A DNA stretch of 64,000 nucleotides. Origin: WHUA01 sp963711215. GTDB taxonomy: Bacteria; Pseudomonadota; Alphaproteobacteria; UBA8366. The notes below the pieces were generated by a model. It did not search any database. It was not told the origin of the DNA and saw nothing but the letters and a program-made list of their open reading frames with translations. Where the stretch lies: contig CAVQDH010000002.1 in assembly GCA_963711215.1 (NCBI GenBank), positions 434,001 through 498,000 of the forward strand. The letters run 5' to 3'. Numbering within the stretch: position 1 is the first letter of the stretch; each line of letters begins with the position of its first letter. Both the position numbers and the translations under genes were made by a program. Below are positions 34,298 to 44,147 of the stretch, one piece after another.

Positions 34298-34640
34298 TTG
34301 CGATGCCCCTGTCGCATTGCGTCGGATCTTATACCGTTGCAAGGGCTCGCAGCACAGGGTCGTCCTGCCCCAACAGAATATCCCGTGTCGATACTCGATC
34401 ATCTCCATTCAATCGCACCGCTGACCGGCATCGCGTTTGCCTGTTTTGCGGCCAGTCGGATATTGCCCGGCTGGCGTCCCGCCCGGATCATCCCGAGGTA
34501 CCCGGTCGCGCGCAGCTACCTGACAGGCGCCGGCGGTTTGCGCGGCCTCGCGGCGCTTACCGTCGTCATTTCGCACGCGGGCACGATGGCAAAAGCATAC
34601 TGCCAGAGTGCGCGAACCTGCCGGTATCGCCTGACGGGGC
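34298..34640 (+). pseudogene. Acyltransferase-3 family remnant between the E1 alpha and beta genes
   Basis: The 545-nt gap between the two E1 genes holds an open frame whose middle reads YLTGAGGLRGLAALTVVISH. This is the N-terminal signature of membrane O-acyltransferases (acyltransferase-3), which normally start LRGLAALxVxxxH and run about 350 residues. No continuation with the later membrane helices is present; similarity stops soon after the His. I read it as a truncated relic. The open frame runs to 34801 but its end has no recognisable content. Confidence 0.55.
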
Positions 34641-34840
34641 GGCTGCGTGACCCGAAACCGGGTTGTTCGAAGATGTTCAAGGCGGTGTGGGCATGCGAAG
34701 GTGAAGCCGCCCGTTTTACCGCCTTGGTTGAAGCAAATGCCGGCCTCGGGCAGACGTGCAGCTTGAATTGCGGCGCGCCGGCCGACGCGATTTGCCGGTA
34801 GGTGGAGAGCCGGTTGGCGCCGTGAGGGCGCGGAACTACG

Positions 34841-35935
34841 ATGAAAAATACGACAAGGCGTAAGGGAATGACCGCGGGACGTCGCATTAAATACTACCAG
34901 GCGATCAACGAAGCGCTGCAACAGGCCATGGACGAGGATCCCACGGTCTACGTGTTGGGTCTTGGCGTGCCTGGTCCGACGGGAATTTTCGGGACGACAA
35001 GTGGTCTTCTCGATCGGTTCGGGCCGAAGCGCGTCCTCGACATGCCATCCTCCGAATCCGGCATGACGGGCATTGCGCTCGGGTCCACGATTGCCGGCTT
35101 CCGGCCGGTCATGGTCCACATGCGGGTCGACTTTGCGATCCTCGCAATGGACCAGATGGTCAACCAGGTTGCCAAATGGCATTTCATGTATGGCGGCAAG
35201 ATGCGCGCGCCAATGGTCTTTCGAATGATCATCGGCCGCGGATGGGGCCAGGGCCCGCAACACTCGCAGAGCCTGCAGGCCTGGTTCGCACACGTTCCGG
35301 GGTTCAGGGTCGTAATGCCGACCACGCCTTATGACGTGAAAGGAATGCTGATCGCAGCCATTCGCGATGAAGCGCCGGTCGTGGTTTTTGAGCATCGCTG
35401 GCTCTATGGCATCGAGGGCGAGGTCCCTGAGGAAAGCTATGAAGTTCCCCTCGATACGGCGCGGGTCGCCCGGGCAGGCAAGGACATCACCATCGCCGCA
35501 ACGTCCTATATGGTGCTCGAAGCACTGCGCGCAGCCGACGTCCTGGCGACTCTCGGCGTAGACGCCGAAGTAATTGACGTTCGCTGTCTCGCGCCGTTGG
35601 ACGCCGGGACCCTGTCTCGCTCAGTGGCGAAAACAGGCGCCATCGTTGCCGCCGATACGGGAACGACGGCCTTTGGATCGACGGCCGAAATTATTACGGC
35701 GGCGCAGGAGGCCGGCGCGTGGCAACTCAAGCGCCCGCCGCGGCGCATCGGGCTGCCGAACGCACCGTCGCCCACCTCGCCCAGCCTCGCCGACGCGTTT
35801 TTCCCGCGTGCCCGGCATATCGTGGAGACTGTTGCCGAGTTGTTCGAGATACCGGCCGAGCGGATTCCGCCGGAAGCGCCGCCTGAAAAGCGTTGGCGCG
35901 ACGTTCCGGACCCCACCTTCACCGGGCCCTACTAG
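34841..35935 (+). CDS. Thiamine-diphosphate dehydrogenase E1 beta-like subunit
   Basis: 364 residues, the partner of the E1 alpha-like protein. YQAINEALQQAMDEDPTVYV begins the pyrimidine-binding domain. MPSSESGMTGIALGSTIAG holds the Glu that activates ThDP, and APVVVFEHRWLYG and VIDVRCLAPLDAGTL match the transketolase-C domain of E1 beta. The gene pair is normally adjacent; here a remnant gene separates them by 545 nt, so later insertion is likely. The start is ATG 34841; an internal Met at position 10 is possible. Confidence 0.85.
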   Translation: MKNTTRRKGMTAGRRIKYYQAINEALQQAMDEDPTVYVLGLGVPGPTGIFGTTSGLLDRFGPKRVLDMPSSESGMTGIALGSTIAGFRPVMVHMRVDFAILAMDQMVNQVAKWHFMYGGKMRAPMVFRMIIGRGWGQGPQHSQSLQAWFAHVPGFRVVMPTTPYDVKGMLIAAIRDEAPVVVFEHRWLYGIEGEVPEESYEVPLDTARVARAGKDITIAATSYMVLEALRAADVLATLGVDAEVIDVRCLAPLDAGTLSRSVAKTGAIVAADTGTTAFGSTAEIITAAQEAGAWQLKRPPRRIGLPNAPSPTSPSLADAFFPRARHIVETVAELFEIPAERIPPEAPPEKRWRDVPDPTFTGPY

Positions 35936-36019
35936 AATAATGTCCGCAACGCCGAGGCATTCCGGGCGGGCGACATGCGCCTGCCGGAGGCATGGCCGGA
36001 ACGCGACGCCGAAAGATTC

Positions 36020-37949
36020 ATGACGAAAGCTGCCACGAACTACTGCATCCTTGTCCCCGCATGGGGTAAGCGGTATGTCGCGCGCGCGCTCGACTATTGC
36101 CTGTCGTCCCTCATGTCGCCTGGCAACGTCGGCGCCCTGCTGCCGACCGACCGCGTGACGGTCGTATTTCTGACAGAGCGCAGCTCTGAGGATTTTTACC
36201 TACAGCATCGCCTGCTACAGAACCTGCCGTTCGATGTCGCCATCAAGTACGTCTGGACCGACGACCTGATCATTCCCGGTTTCTACGGAGTTACGCTGAC
36301 GCTCGCTTACGCCCGCGCGATCATGCAGCTGCAGGAACTCGGACCCGGCCCCGGTATTCGTGTTCGCCAACGCCGATTTTGTCTTCTCCAATGGGGCGCT
36401 CGCCTACATCCGGGACGCTATGAATTCCGGCGCGGACGGCATTGCCTGTCCGAGCGTGCGATGCGTCGAAGACGATGTTCTTGCACGGATAGACGCTCGC
36501 CGGGAACCGGATGGTTCGCTCGACCTTTCCGCCGAGTTCCTGATCGAGCAGGTCTATGACTATCCGCACATGACGGATCTCGCGGAATCGCTGAATAGTC
36601 GCTACCTGCACCACACCGATCCAAATCACATATACGTCGGCGATTGGGAGACCGAACGCGTCGGTTTCTGGTATCTCCGGTTCATGCTGGCGATCCGCCC
36701 CGTGCGAAAGCTCGACCGGGTGCGCTGCTTCTGTGACTACAGCTTCATGGCGCAAATGGTTCCGGCCGAACGAATTGCCTATCCGGAAGACGCGCGCGAC
36801 GTGTTCCTGCTCGAGCCATCGGATGCGGATCAAGAACAGGGATATGTCGCCTTCGGAATGGAGGGACCGCCGGAAATCGCGACCCGCGTACAACGGTTCA
36901 CCACCGCGTTTCATCGTGAATGCGCCCGGCATCCATACTTCCTGGAGCGGAATCCGTTGCCCGACCGTCGCGCGATGCTCCGAATCGAAGCACAAAACGC
37001 CGCCCACGCGATAGAAAGCCGGTTCACGATTCCTCCGTATGACTGGCGCGATCATCCCTACTGGCACGGCGCTATGCTACACCTGAGATTTCAGGGGCAT
37101 CGGATGCCGGAGGACTTGGTCGACGCTGGCCAATCTGAATTCCAAGGCTATCCGTCCTATTTGAGCAATCGGCTGGTCGAGGCGGCGCGATCGCTTCGTC
37201 GCAGCCTCCGCGTCCTGAAATCCAGCATCGTACTCGTTCTGTTCAGGCCGCTGGCGAAATTTGTCTTCGTAAATTTTTTCCTGCGACCGCTGCCGGTACT
37301 GCGCGACCTACGTGCAACGCTCCGGGAAGACGGCGTTCTGGTAGTGTCTTCGTTAAAGTTGGCCGAATATCTTTGCGCGTTCGGCGGCGGCAATGCCGTT
37401 CTGATTAAGAGCAACTACGAGATGCAGGCACTGCTGAGTAACCGCCAGGGCGATATCTTGAAAGTCATTTTCCTCGGCGACATCAACCATTTCTTGGATT
37501 TTCAGACCACGGTTGCCCAGCGCTTCGCTTCGAGCATCGATGTCAGGAAAGAAGTCGTCATCTTGCCGAATCACATTTCCAATCGGCAGTTGGACCTGCT
37601 GCTCGATGGGACCAGGAAGGCGGAACTGACCCGTGACGTCAGTATTTCTCCTGGTGGCGACCACCTCGTGAAAGCGGAAGCGACGCTGCAAATATTCAAT
37701 CGCTTGGGCGGGTTTTCGATGGTTTCGCGCATCGGCGCCCTGCTGGCCTTCGTCTTGGAAACAATTCTTGTTGAACCAATCCTTCGGCTCAGGCGGCGGC
37801 TGGGGCACGCACGTCTATGGAATATTATGATGACGCAGCCGAAGTTTGGTGTCTTGGTGGAGCTCGATGTTGAAGCGGGCGCGCAATGCGATACCCGACA
37901 AATGCTTCCCTCCAAAGATCCCGATGCCGCCCGGTTAGCGGGCCGATAA
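36020..37949 (+). CDS. Unrecognised putative glycosyltransferase, WG-type, with one frameshift
   Basis: About 640 residues, not assigned to a known family. The N-terminus YCILVPAWGKRYVARALDYC resembles that of the gene at 41981 (IPVWGEHFVATFLNYALP). After a +1 frameshift in a CCCC run (36349-36352) it continues PVFVFANADFVFSNGALAYI. Here ANADFVFS could be a DxD-like metal site of a GT-A fold, which is inference. A C-terminal part of about 280 residues contains hydrophobic stretches (FRPLAKFVFVNFFL, IGALLAFVLETILVEPIL), so membrane association is possible. The stop overlaps the start of the ABC exporter gene. Confidence 0.6.
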
Positions 37950-39805
37950 TGACGCAATTTCACAAAGTTCTCGAAGACATAAGCTTCGCCGAGATCAGGC
38001 AATCGGCTGCGCTTTTCGCCAAGGATCTTTTCCGCTGGCACACCAAGACTTTGAGCGTGATGTACCTCATCTCGCTGATTACGACGGTATTGGACGGCTT
38101 CGCGATCTCGATGATCATTCCAATTTTCTCGCTGATCGGCGTTCAAACCGGCGCAGGCACGAATGCCGTTACCAGAGTGCTGACCCAGGCCTATGCGTCC
38201 ATTGGTCTGGAGCTCAACTTCGCAACTGTCGTGATGACGGTGCTGCTCGTGACAATCCTGCAGCACGCCATTGCGCTGCTCGGCACGTGGATTGGCGGCG
38301 GATTTGGCATCGAATACGCCGTTCGCATGCGCAATTACGTGCTTTCCTCCGTCCTCGGCGCGCGCTGGTCGTTCTTCCTCAAAACACGCCAGGGCGACTT
38401 GATCGATGTGTATCTGACGGAAATGGACCGCGCAGGCGGGCTCGTCGGCGGACTCAACTCCATCATCAATCTCGTGCTGACGGCCCTGATCTATTCGGCC
38501 ATCGCGTTCCTGATCTCGTGGAAGATCACGATCGTTTTGCTGGTCTGCGCCACCGTGATCGGCATCGCCGTACAGCTGATCCAACGCACGCCCTGGCGTC
38601 ACGCACAGGAAGTTTCCGATGCCTCGGGCGACCTGACGAGCGGCATAGGCGAATTGATCACCGGGATCAAGCTCGTCCTCATCACCGGCAGCCGGGAGCG
38701 CGCATTGGCATTGATGAGCCGCAATGCGCGGCGGCTGTCGGTACTGGGGCGGCGGCTGACGATGATTCCCGCCTATGCCCGGGCAGCCTTCGAGATACTC
38801 GCCGTCGGTCTGTTATGCGCGGCGCTCTATGTGTCATTTGCCGTTTTCAAGATCGCGATTTCCGATCTTTTGATTATTCTGGCCGTCTTCTTCCGCTTGC
38901 TGCCGCGGATGTCTATTCTCGCGACCGCAGTCAGCGGATTTGTGATGAACGTACCGTTCTTCCGCCGCGTCATGTTGCTATGCGAGGCAGCCCGGCGAGA
39001 GCGCGAGACCGTCCCCGAGAATGCGATCGATATCGGGTCGGAGGCAGGCGCGGCAACGGTACGGTTCGAACATGTGGATCTCGGTTATGGCGACAGGCAC
39101 GTGCTGAACGACATTGACCTGACAATCCGTCCGAATGAGATTATCGGCGTCGCCGGTGCATCGGGCGTCGGGAAATCGACGCTCGTCGATGCGATCGCCG
39201 GCCTGCTGGAGCCGCAGGTCGGGCGGATCTTCGTTAACGACCATCCGATGAGCACGCTGCATCTCGAACGCTGGCGGCAGTCGATCGGTTACGTCACGCA
39301 GGACACTTATCTATTGAACGGCACGCTCCTGGAGAATATCGGCCTCGGCGATCCCGATGTTGAACGGGCGGAGGTGATTCAAGCGCTCCGCGAGGTCGGG
39401 TTGATGGATATGGTCGATGACTTGCCGAATGGCCTTGACACGCATGTCGGGCCAGGAGGCATCGGACTGTCGGGCGGTCAACGGCAGCGCGTCGGCATCG
39501 CGCGCGCGTTGGTCGGCCACAAGAAGCTGATTATCTTCGACGAGCCGACAAGTGCGCTCGACGCACATCTCGAGCGGCTCATCACCGACCTGATCGCGGC
39601 GCTGTGTCACCGCACGACGGTGGTCGTCATCGCCCATCGGCTGTCGACGCTGCGGGTGACCAACCGTATCCTCGTGCTGAAGAGCGGCCGATTGGTCGAG
39701 GACGGGCCGTGGCAAGAGCTCAGTGCCCGTCCGGGGGGCGTTTTTCAGCACATGTGGGCGCAGCAGATGGTGAGCGACGGTGAGCGGGCCAAAGCGGTGC
39801 AATGA
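37949..39805 (+). CDS. ABC exporter with fused membrane and ATPase domains (lipid-linked glycan flippase-like)
   Basis: 618 residues. The N-terminal ~330 residues hold about six membrane helices (MYLISLITTVLDGFAISMII, LLVTILQHAIALLGTWIGGG, and others). The C-terminal ATPase has Walker A GASGVGKST, Q-loop YVTQDTYLLNGT, signature LSGGQRQR and Walker B LIIFDEP. The layout matches MsbA/PglK-type exporters that flip lipids or lipid-linked oligosaccharides. In this cluster, which lacks Wzx, a PglK-like flippase role is a reasonable inference. The start overlaps the preceding stop (TAATG). Confidence 0.85.
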   Translation: MTQFHKVLEDISFAEIRQSAALFAKDLFRWHTKTLSVMYLISLITTVLDGFAISMIIPIFSLIGVQTGAGTNAVTRVLTQAYASIGLELNFATVVMTVLLVTILQHAIALLGTWIGGGFGIEYAVRMRNYVLSSVLGARWSFFLKTRQGDLIDVYLTEMDRAGGLVGGLNSIINLVLTALIYSAIAFLISWKITIVLLVCATVIGIAVQLIQRTPWRHAQEVSDASGDLTSGIGELITGIKLVLITGSRERALALMSRNARRLSVLGRRLTMIPAYARAAFEILAVGLLCAALYVSFAVFKIAISDLLIILAVFFRLLPRMSILATAVSGFVMNVPFFRRVMLLCEAARRERETVPENAIDIGSEAGAATVRFEHVDLGYGDRHVLNDIDLTIRPNEIIGVAGASGVGKSTLVDAIAGLLEPQVGRIFVNDHPMSTLHLERWRQSIGYVTQDTYLLNGTLLENIGLGDPDVERAEVIQALREVGLMDMVDDLPNGLDTHVGPGGIGLSGGQRQRVGIARALVGHKKLIIFDEPTSALDAHLERLITDLIAALCHRTTVVVIAHRLSTLRVTNRILVLKSGRLVEDGPWQELSARPGGVFQHMWAQQMVSDGERAKAVQ

Positions 39806-39814
39806 AAGGCAGAC

Positions 39815-40801
39815 GTGTTGAAAATGAGACTGGGCAGGCACTACGTCACTGACCGTCAGATAATTGACGCATATATTAGCTTTCAAAAGGAAAATCGGGA
39901 CAACAATAGCCTGAAAACCCTTTACGAGCTATTTTGCGCCGATCAACGATTTGTTGAAGCATGCCAAATCATTTCAAGTTTCGATGACGTGTCTCAATTG
40001 AAATTGGAAGAATTGCTCAAATTCCATGCTGGCCTCCCTAAGAGATTTCTGAACATCGGCGGTGGTCCAACCTTTCTATACCCATATTGGGCGAATTTTA
40101 AGTTGGCACCTGGTCCTCTTAATCCCAAGCCATTTCAGTTAGATGAAAATTGTCGGTTTCCATTTGCATCTGATTCGTTCGACCTTGTGTATTCATCGCA
40201 TGCGTTTGAGCACCTCGATGAACCGACGGTGGATATGGTACTTCAAGAGGCGCAAGGCGAGTAGTCAAACCTGGCGGCTCGCTTCTCATCAGATTTCCCG
40301 ATTACGACAAGCTTTTTGACGCATACAAACAAAGAGAATGAAGATTATTTTTCCGATCGCTTTTGGGGCTTGTCAATAGTCACTGCAACTTTGCATAATC
40401 GAGGGCTGAGTGACTCTATCCATACGCGAGCCGCGTATATTGTTTGTGGATTTTGGAACCAGGAGTTCGGCCATCTTTATACGGCGCCAAACCCTGCTGC
40501 ACTAGGAGCGTACAACGGCCCTGCGGCGCTTCCAGATATCGAATTATCTCGAATCTTGAGCCAAGATTCACCTTCGTTCGCCGCTCGTGAATTCCGGAGT
40601 TGGGTTGTCAATAATGAACCGAACTATACCTTTAACCACCAAACTGCATGGGGCAGACAAGAGTTCGTGACATTACTTGAACGCCACGGTTTCAAGGTTG
40701 TGTCCATGGAGGGAGATAAATCTGCTCGACGGTTCGCATTCGTGCCTGGCATTCGCAATATGCACGATATAAGTGCATATTTTCTCGTATGTCCGAGATA
40801 G
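39815..40801 (+). pseudogene. Class I methyltransferase gene with two frameshifts, A/T-rich
   Basis: Three consecutive frames join into one ~325-residue methyltransferase. FLNIGGGPTFLYPYW and FDLVYSSHAFEHLDEPT form the SAM core, and RVVKPGGSLLIRFPDYD follows after a shift near 40250. NEDYFSDRFWG continues after a second shift near 40347, ending FLVCPR. Base composition is visibly A/T-rich (for example 26 of 60 G+C in 39901-39960) unlike its neighbours, pointing to separate acquisition. Two breaks in a short gene suggest decay, although sequence errors are also seen elsewhere in the window. Confidence 0.7.
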
Positions 40802-40812
40802 GAGCTGGCACA

Positions 40813-41884
40813 ATGGCTCTTAGTCGATCGGCTTCATCGGATCACTCGTACGATTTGAAAGAGCGCGCAAAGATAGATGAGCTCTGGACATTTTACGATA
40901 GCGAAGTCAAAAGAATTGTCGGAGCAGAATATTCAAGCCCAGAAACAGAGTCCTTCGAAAGAGACGGATTTTATATCGGAAATATTAGCATTGATTTGGC
41001 AAAGATCTGTTGCGGCCGTAGCTCGCGAATGCTACGCCGCAGCTTTTCTCGGCAAGCGATACTGTCCCCGGATACTGGACAGCGCCATTTGACCAAACCA
41101 TCATAGACAGTCTTAACCGGAACTCTACGTACCTAAAATTAACGTTATGTCTAGATGGGCGTTATCTGAAATAGTCGACGCGGTCGAGGGCGAGGTCGCA
41201 AAGTGTCTAGGGACACCATTTCGAGCACTTAATGCTCGTGCTTGGTATTCCAATCTCGGGGCCGAGGAGTTCGGTCCATATGACTGGCATACCGACGGGA
41301 TGCCGAACGAAATATTCAAGGTCATGGTGTATTTGACGCCGATCGACACGGCGACGGGCGGGTTAGAGCTTAAGCATGACGGAAAAATTATTTCACTTCC
41401 CGTCTCTGGCCCTGGAGCTTGGGTGCTGTTTCGTAATTCGAGTGTAAACCATCGGGGTATAGTAGGAAGGGAGCGGACAAGATTAGTCTTCGAGCTGACT
41501 CTGTGCCGGTCGGTAGTGATGGATACACGCTTACGGACGCCTGGAGAAAATGCTCAATGGCCGAAATACCCTTGGGTCGACTATTGCGAAGGAGTTGAGC
41601 CGGGTGACAAGGTGCTGTTACCCCCACGGTGGTGGGGTGGGACAGAAGGTGGCGAATCATCGCAACGCATGAGGCGTCGGCAACTGGTCCGAATCGCCTT
41701 AGTTCGCTTGATACAGGTAGCTCTAATACTATCGCTGCCTATAACGATAATCTTCAAATACGTATTACGCTACCCGGCCCCGGGTATCGCACGTAAGCTC
41801 AACACGTTGCACGAGTATTGTCGTGGCGGGCGAAGCGGAGCGGCGGCGGAATTACTGCTCAGCGCTGTACGCGCGAAACTATAA
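40813..41884 (+). pseudogene. Phytanoyl-CoA-hydroxylase-type Fe/2-oxoglutarate oxygenase, disrupted
   Basis: The 3' part reads as an oxygenase: iron ligands HxD in YDWHTDGMPNE and a distal His with nearby Arg in SSVNHRGIVGRERTRLV. The 5' part (FERDGFYIGNISIDLAK) is separated from it by frame changes near 41000 and 41180 and an in-frame TAG near 41018; between these the bridging frame still codes DTVPGYWTAPFDQTIID. It is thus a broken gene, lying in the A/T-rich segment with the broken methyltransferase. ATG 40813 follows GGAGC. A C-terminal hydrophobic helix (VALILSLPITIIFKYVL) is unusual for the family. Confidence 0.65.
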
Positions 41885-41980
41885 GATGGTCGCACTCGGC
41901 AGCACAATCGAACGCGGTATCGGCAGAATGACTTCGGAATGCCGCGGTGACCGGCCGGAACCATCATCGAATTTGTCCAT

Positions 41981-43264
41981 ATGAACATCTATATCGCGAT
42001 ACCTGTCTGGGGCGAGCATTTCGTGGCGACGTTCCTGAATTACGCGCTGCCGACGCTCATGACTCCGAATAACCTGCCGTTTCTGGCTCAGGCAGGCGCG
42101 GCGGAGTTCGCCATTTACACGGATCGCGATTCGGCTGCGGCGCTCCGGTCTGCACCGGGCATCCGCGCGCTCGAGGCGCTGATGCCCGTCAGCTACAATC
42201 TCATCGAGACCGCCGCGGTGAATTCAAAATGGACGGCCGTGCGCGAGAGCAACCGGCGCATGATCGAAGCCGCGGACGAGCGCGATGCCGTGCTCTTCAC
42301 TCTCGGGCCCGACAGCCTGTGGTCGAACGAATGTCTCAAACGCGCCTATGAGACGATCGAGCGCGGCTCTTCGGTTTATATGGTGCCCGGCTACCGAACC
42401 ATTTACGAGCGAATGACCAAGGCGGCCAACTCCATACGCGACCCGGCTACTCCGACGGTTCTCGATATGCCCGCCGAAGCGCTAATCCGCCTCGGTCATC
42501 AGCATATACATCCAGAGATGCGAACATGGTATTGGGACGATCCCACCTATGCCTTCGCTCCGACCTATATCTCCTTCGATGTGCCCGATCAGGGGACCGT
42601 CGCGTTTTGCTACAATGCACATCCGCTCGCGTTGCGCGCACAAAAGCGCGGCGTGCCGCTGCGACGCATTTTCGATCAGGATTATCTCGGCGATTCCTGT
42701 CCGGATTTCAGTCGGCACCATATGGTTACCGACGCGCGGGAAGCGATCTTTTACGAAATGTCGTCGCAAGACATGCCGTACTTCCATCGACCGGGCGGCG
42801 TTCGATCAAACTTGCTTCGTACCGCCTGGTACCGCGAGTACTGGTACGTGCCGGCGCGCAAATTCTATCCCCAATTCCCCGTGCGCCTTCCATATGCTCT
42901 CGACGATGAGGCGTCCTGGCGCGCCGTCGAAGAGCGTGGGCGACGGATCATACGCCGACTGGAATTTCTCAACAGCTTGCCGGACATCGTGCTGGCTTTC
43001 TGTTTGCCCGTTCAGTTGATGCGCCGGTCGCTTCGCCGGACGCGCCGCGACGGCGATGGAATTCCTGTCTGGGACGGGCTGATCCAAGCGTCCGGAGCCG
43101 CCCTTTCGGCATTCTGCCTGCCGTTCGCCCATGCGCGCGACTTTTTCGTTGTCCGCGTGCGACGTACCATGCACTTTGCGCGGTTCTGGGCGAACTGGTA
43201 CCGAACGACGCCGGATCCCTATCGTCGGATTTTCCGACGACTTCGGCGCAGTATTCTCCGGTAG
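41981..43264 (+). CDS. Unrecognised putative glycosyltransferase, WG-type
   Basis: 427 residues, intact. It shares its N-terminal pattern (IYIAIPVWGEHFVATFLNYA then LPTLMTPNN) with the protein at 36020, where the corresponding text is ILVPAWGKRYVARALDYC and LSSLMSPGN. VLFTLGPDSLWSNECLKRAY is placed where a GT-A metal motif would lie. No family could be assigned. It belongs by position to the glycan cluster, between the A/T-rich decayed genes and an SDR gene. Basic clusters near the C-terminus may contact membrane or polymer. Confidence 0.6.
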   Translation: MNIYIAIPVWGEHFVATFLNYALPTLMTPNNLPFLAQAGAAEFAIYTDRDSAAALRSAPGIRALEALMPVSYNLIETAAVNSKWTAVRESNRRMIEAADERDAVLFTLGPDSLWSNECLKRAYETIERGSSVYMVPGYRTIYERMTKAANSIRDPATPTVLDMPAEALIRLGHQHIHPEMRTWYWDDPTYAFAPTYISFDVPDQGTVAFCYNAHPLALRAQKRGVPLRRIFDQDYLGDSCPDFSRHHMVTDAREAIFYEMSSQDMPYFHRPGGVRSNLLRTAWYREYWYVPARKFYPQFPVRLPYALDDEASWRAVEERGRRIIRRLEFLNSLPDIVLAFCLPVQLMRRSLRRTRRDGDGIPVWDGLIQASGAALSAFCLPFAHARDFFVVRVRRTMHFARFWANWYRTTPDPYRRIFRRLRRSILR

Positions 43265-43290
43265 GCACGAGCGGCGAAAGACAGGCGGGC

Positions 43291-44139
43291 ATGGCAGCAG
43301 CCGAAACCGATCGGACGGTCATTATCCTGAGCGCCAGCAGCGATATCGGGCGGGCGTTGACGGAGCGCTATCTGGACGCCGGCGCGACCGTCGTCGGGAC
43401 GTATCGCGCCGCCGACGCGGTCGAAGCCTTCGCGTCGCATCCGCGCGCGCACCTATTTCGCCTCGACCTCAATGAGCCCCAATGCTTTTCTCAGCTGTCG
43501 GAGGCCTTGCGTCAGCGTGACCTGTCCTGGGATCTGTTCATCGCATCGAACGGCACGATGGAGCCGATCGGGCCTTTCCTCGAAGTCGATGGCGAGGCAT
43601 GGCAGAATACGATCTGTGCGAACGCTCTCCTGCCGTGCCGCTTCCTTCAATCGATTTATCCGCTGCGCCGCGTGGGCAGAACCTGCACGGCTGTCTTCTT
43701 CGCTGGCGGTGGAACGAACAACCCTTTCCGCAACTATTCCGCCTACTGTATTTCCAAGATCGCGCTCATAAAGATGTGCGAGCTGCTCGACGATGAGGCC
43801 GAGGACCTTAAGGCGTTCATTCTTGGACCAGGGTACGTTCGCACGAAAATCCACGACGAAACGGTGCGCGCCGCCGAACGCGCGGGCGCAAATCTCGACA
43901 AGACGCGTGCGTTTCTTGCGACCGACGGCACATCGATGGACGACATTTACCAATGCATCGAGTGGGGTATTGCGCAAGATCGCGCGGTTATCGGCGGACG
44001 CAACATATCTGTCGTCCACGATCCGTGGCGGAAGGGCGGACAAGCGCTCGCATCCGCTCTTGCGGCGGATGGCGACATGTATAAGCTCCGCCGCGCCGGC
44101 AATCCGCGGCAAAGCGACGATACAACAACCGATCGTTAG
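43291..44139 (+). CDS. Short-chain dehydrogenase/reductase (classical SDR)
   Basis: 282 residues. Cofactor loop ILSASSDIGRALTERYLDAG is a variant of TGxxxGIG. The segment LFIASNGTMEP corresponds to NNAG, and the active site is YSAYCISK (Tyr-x3-Lys). FILGPGYVRTKIHDETV matches the PG loop. It probably reduces a keto group on a sugar or on a branch introduced by the thiamine enzymes next to it (inference). ATG 43291 is preceded by an AGGCGGG ribosome site. Confidence 0.8.
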   Translation: MAAAETDRTVIILSASSDIGRALTERYLDAGATVVGTYRAADAVEAFASHPRAHLFRLDLNEPQCFSQLSEALRQRDLSWDLFIASNGTMEPIGPFLEVDGEAWQNTICANALLPCRFLQSIYPLRRVGRTCTAVFFAGGGTNNPFRNYSAYCISKIALIKMCELLDDEAEDLKAFILGPGYVRTKIHDETVRAAERAGANLDKTRAFLATDGTSMDDIYQCIEWGIAQDRAVIGGRNISVVHDPWRKGGQALASALAADGDMYKLRRAGNPRQSDDTTTDR

Positions 44140-44147
44140 AGAGTCCG

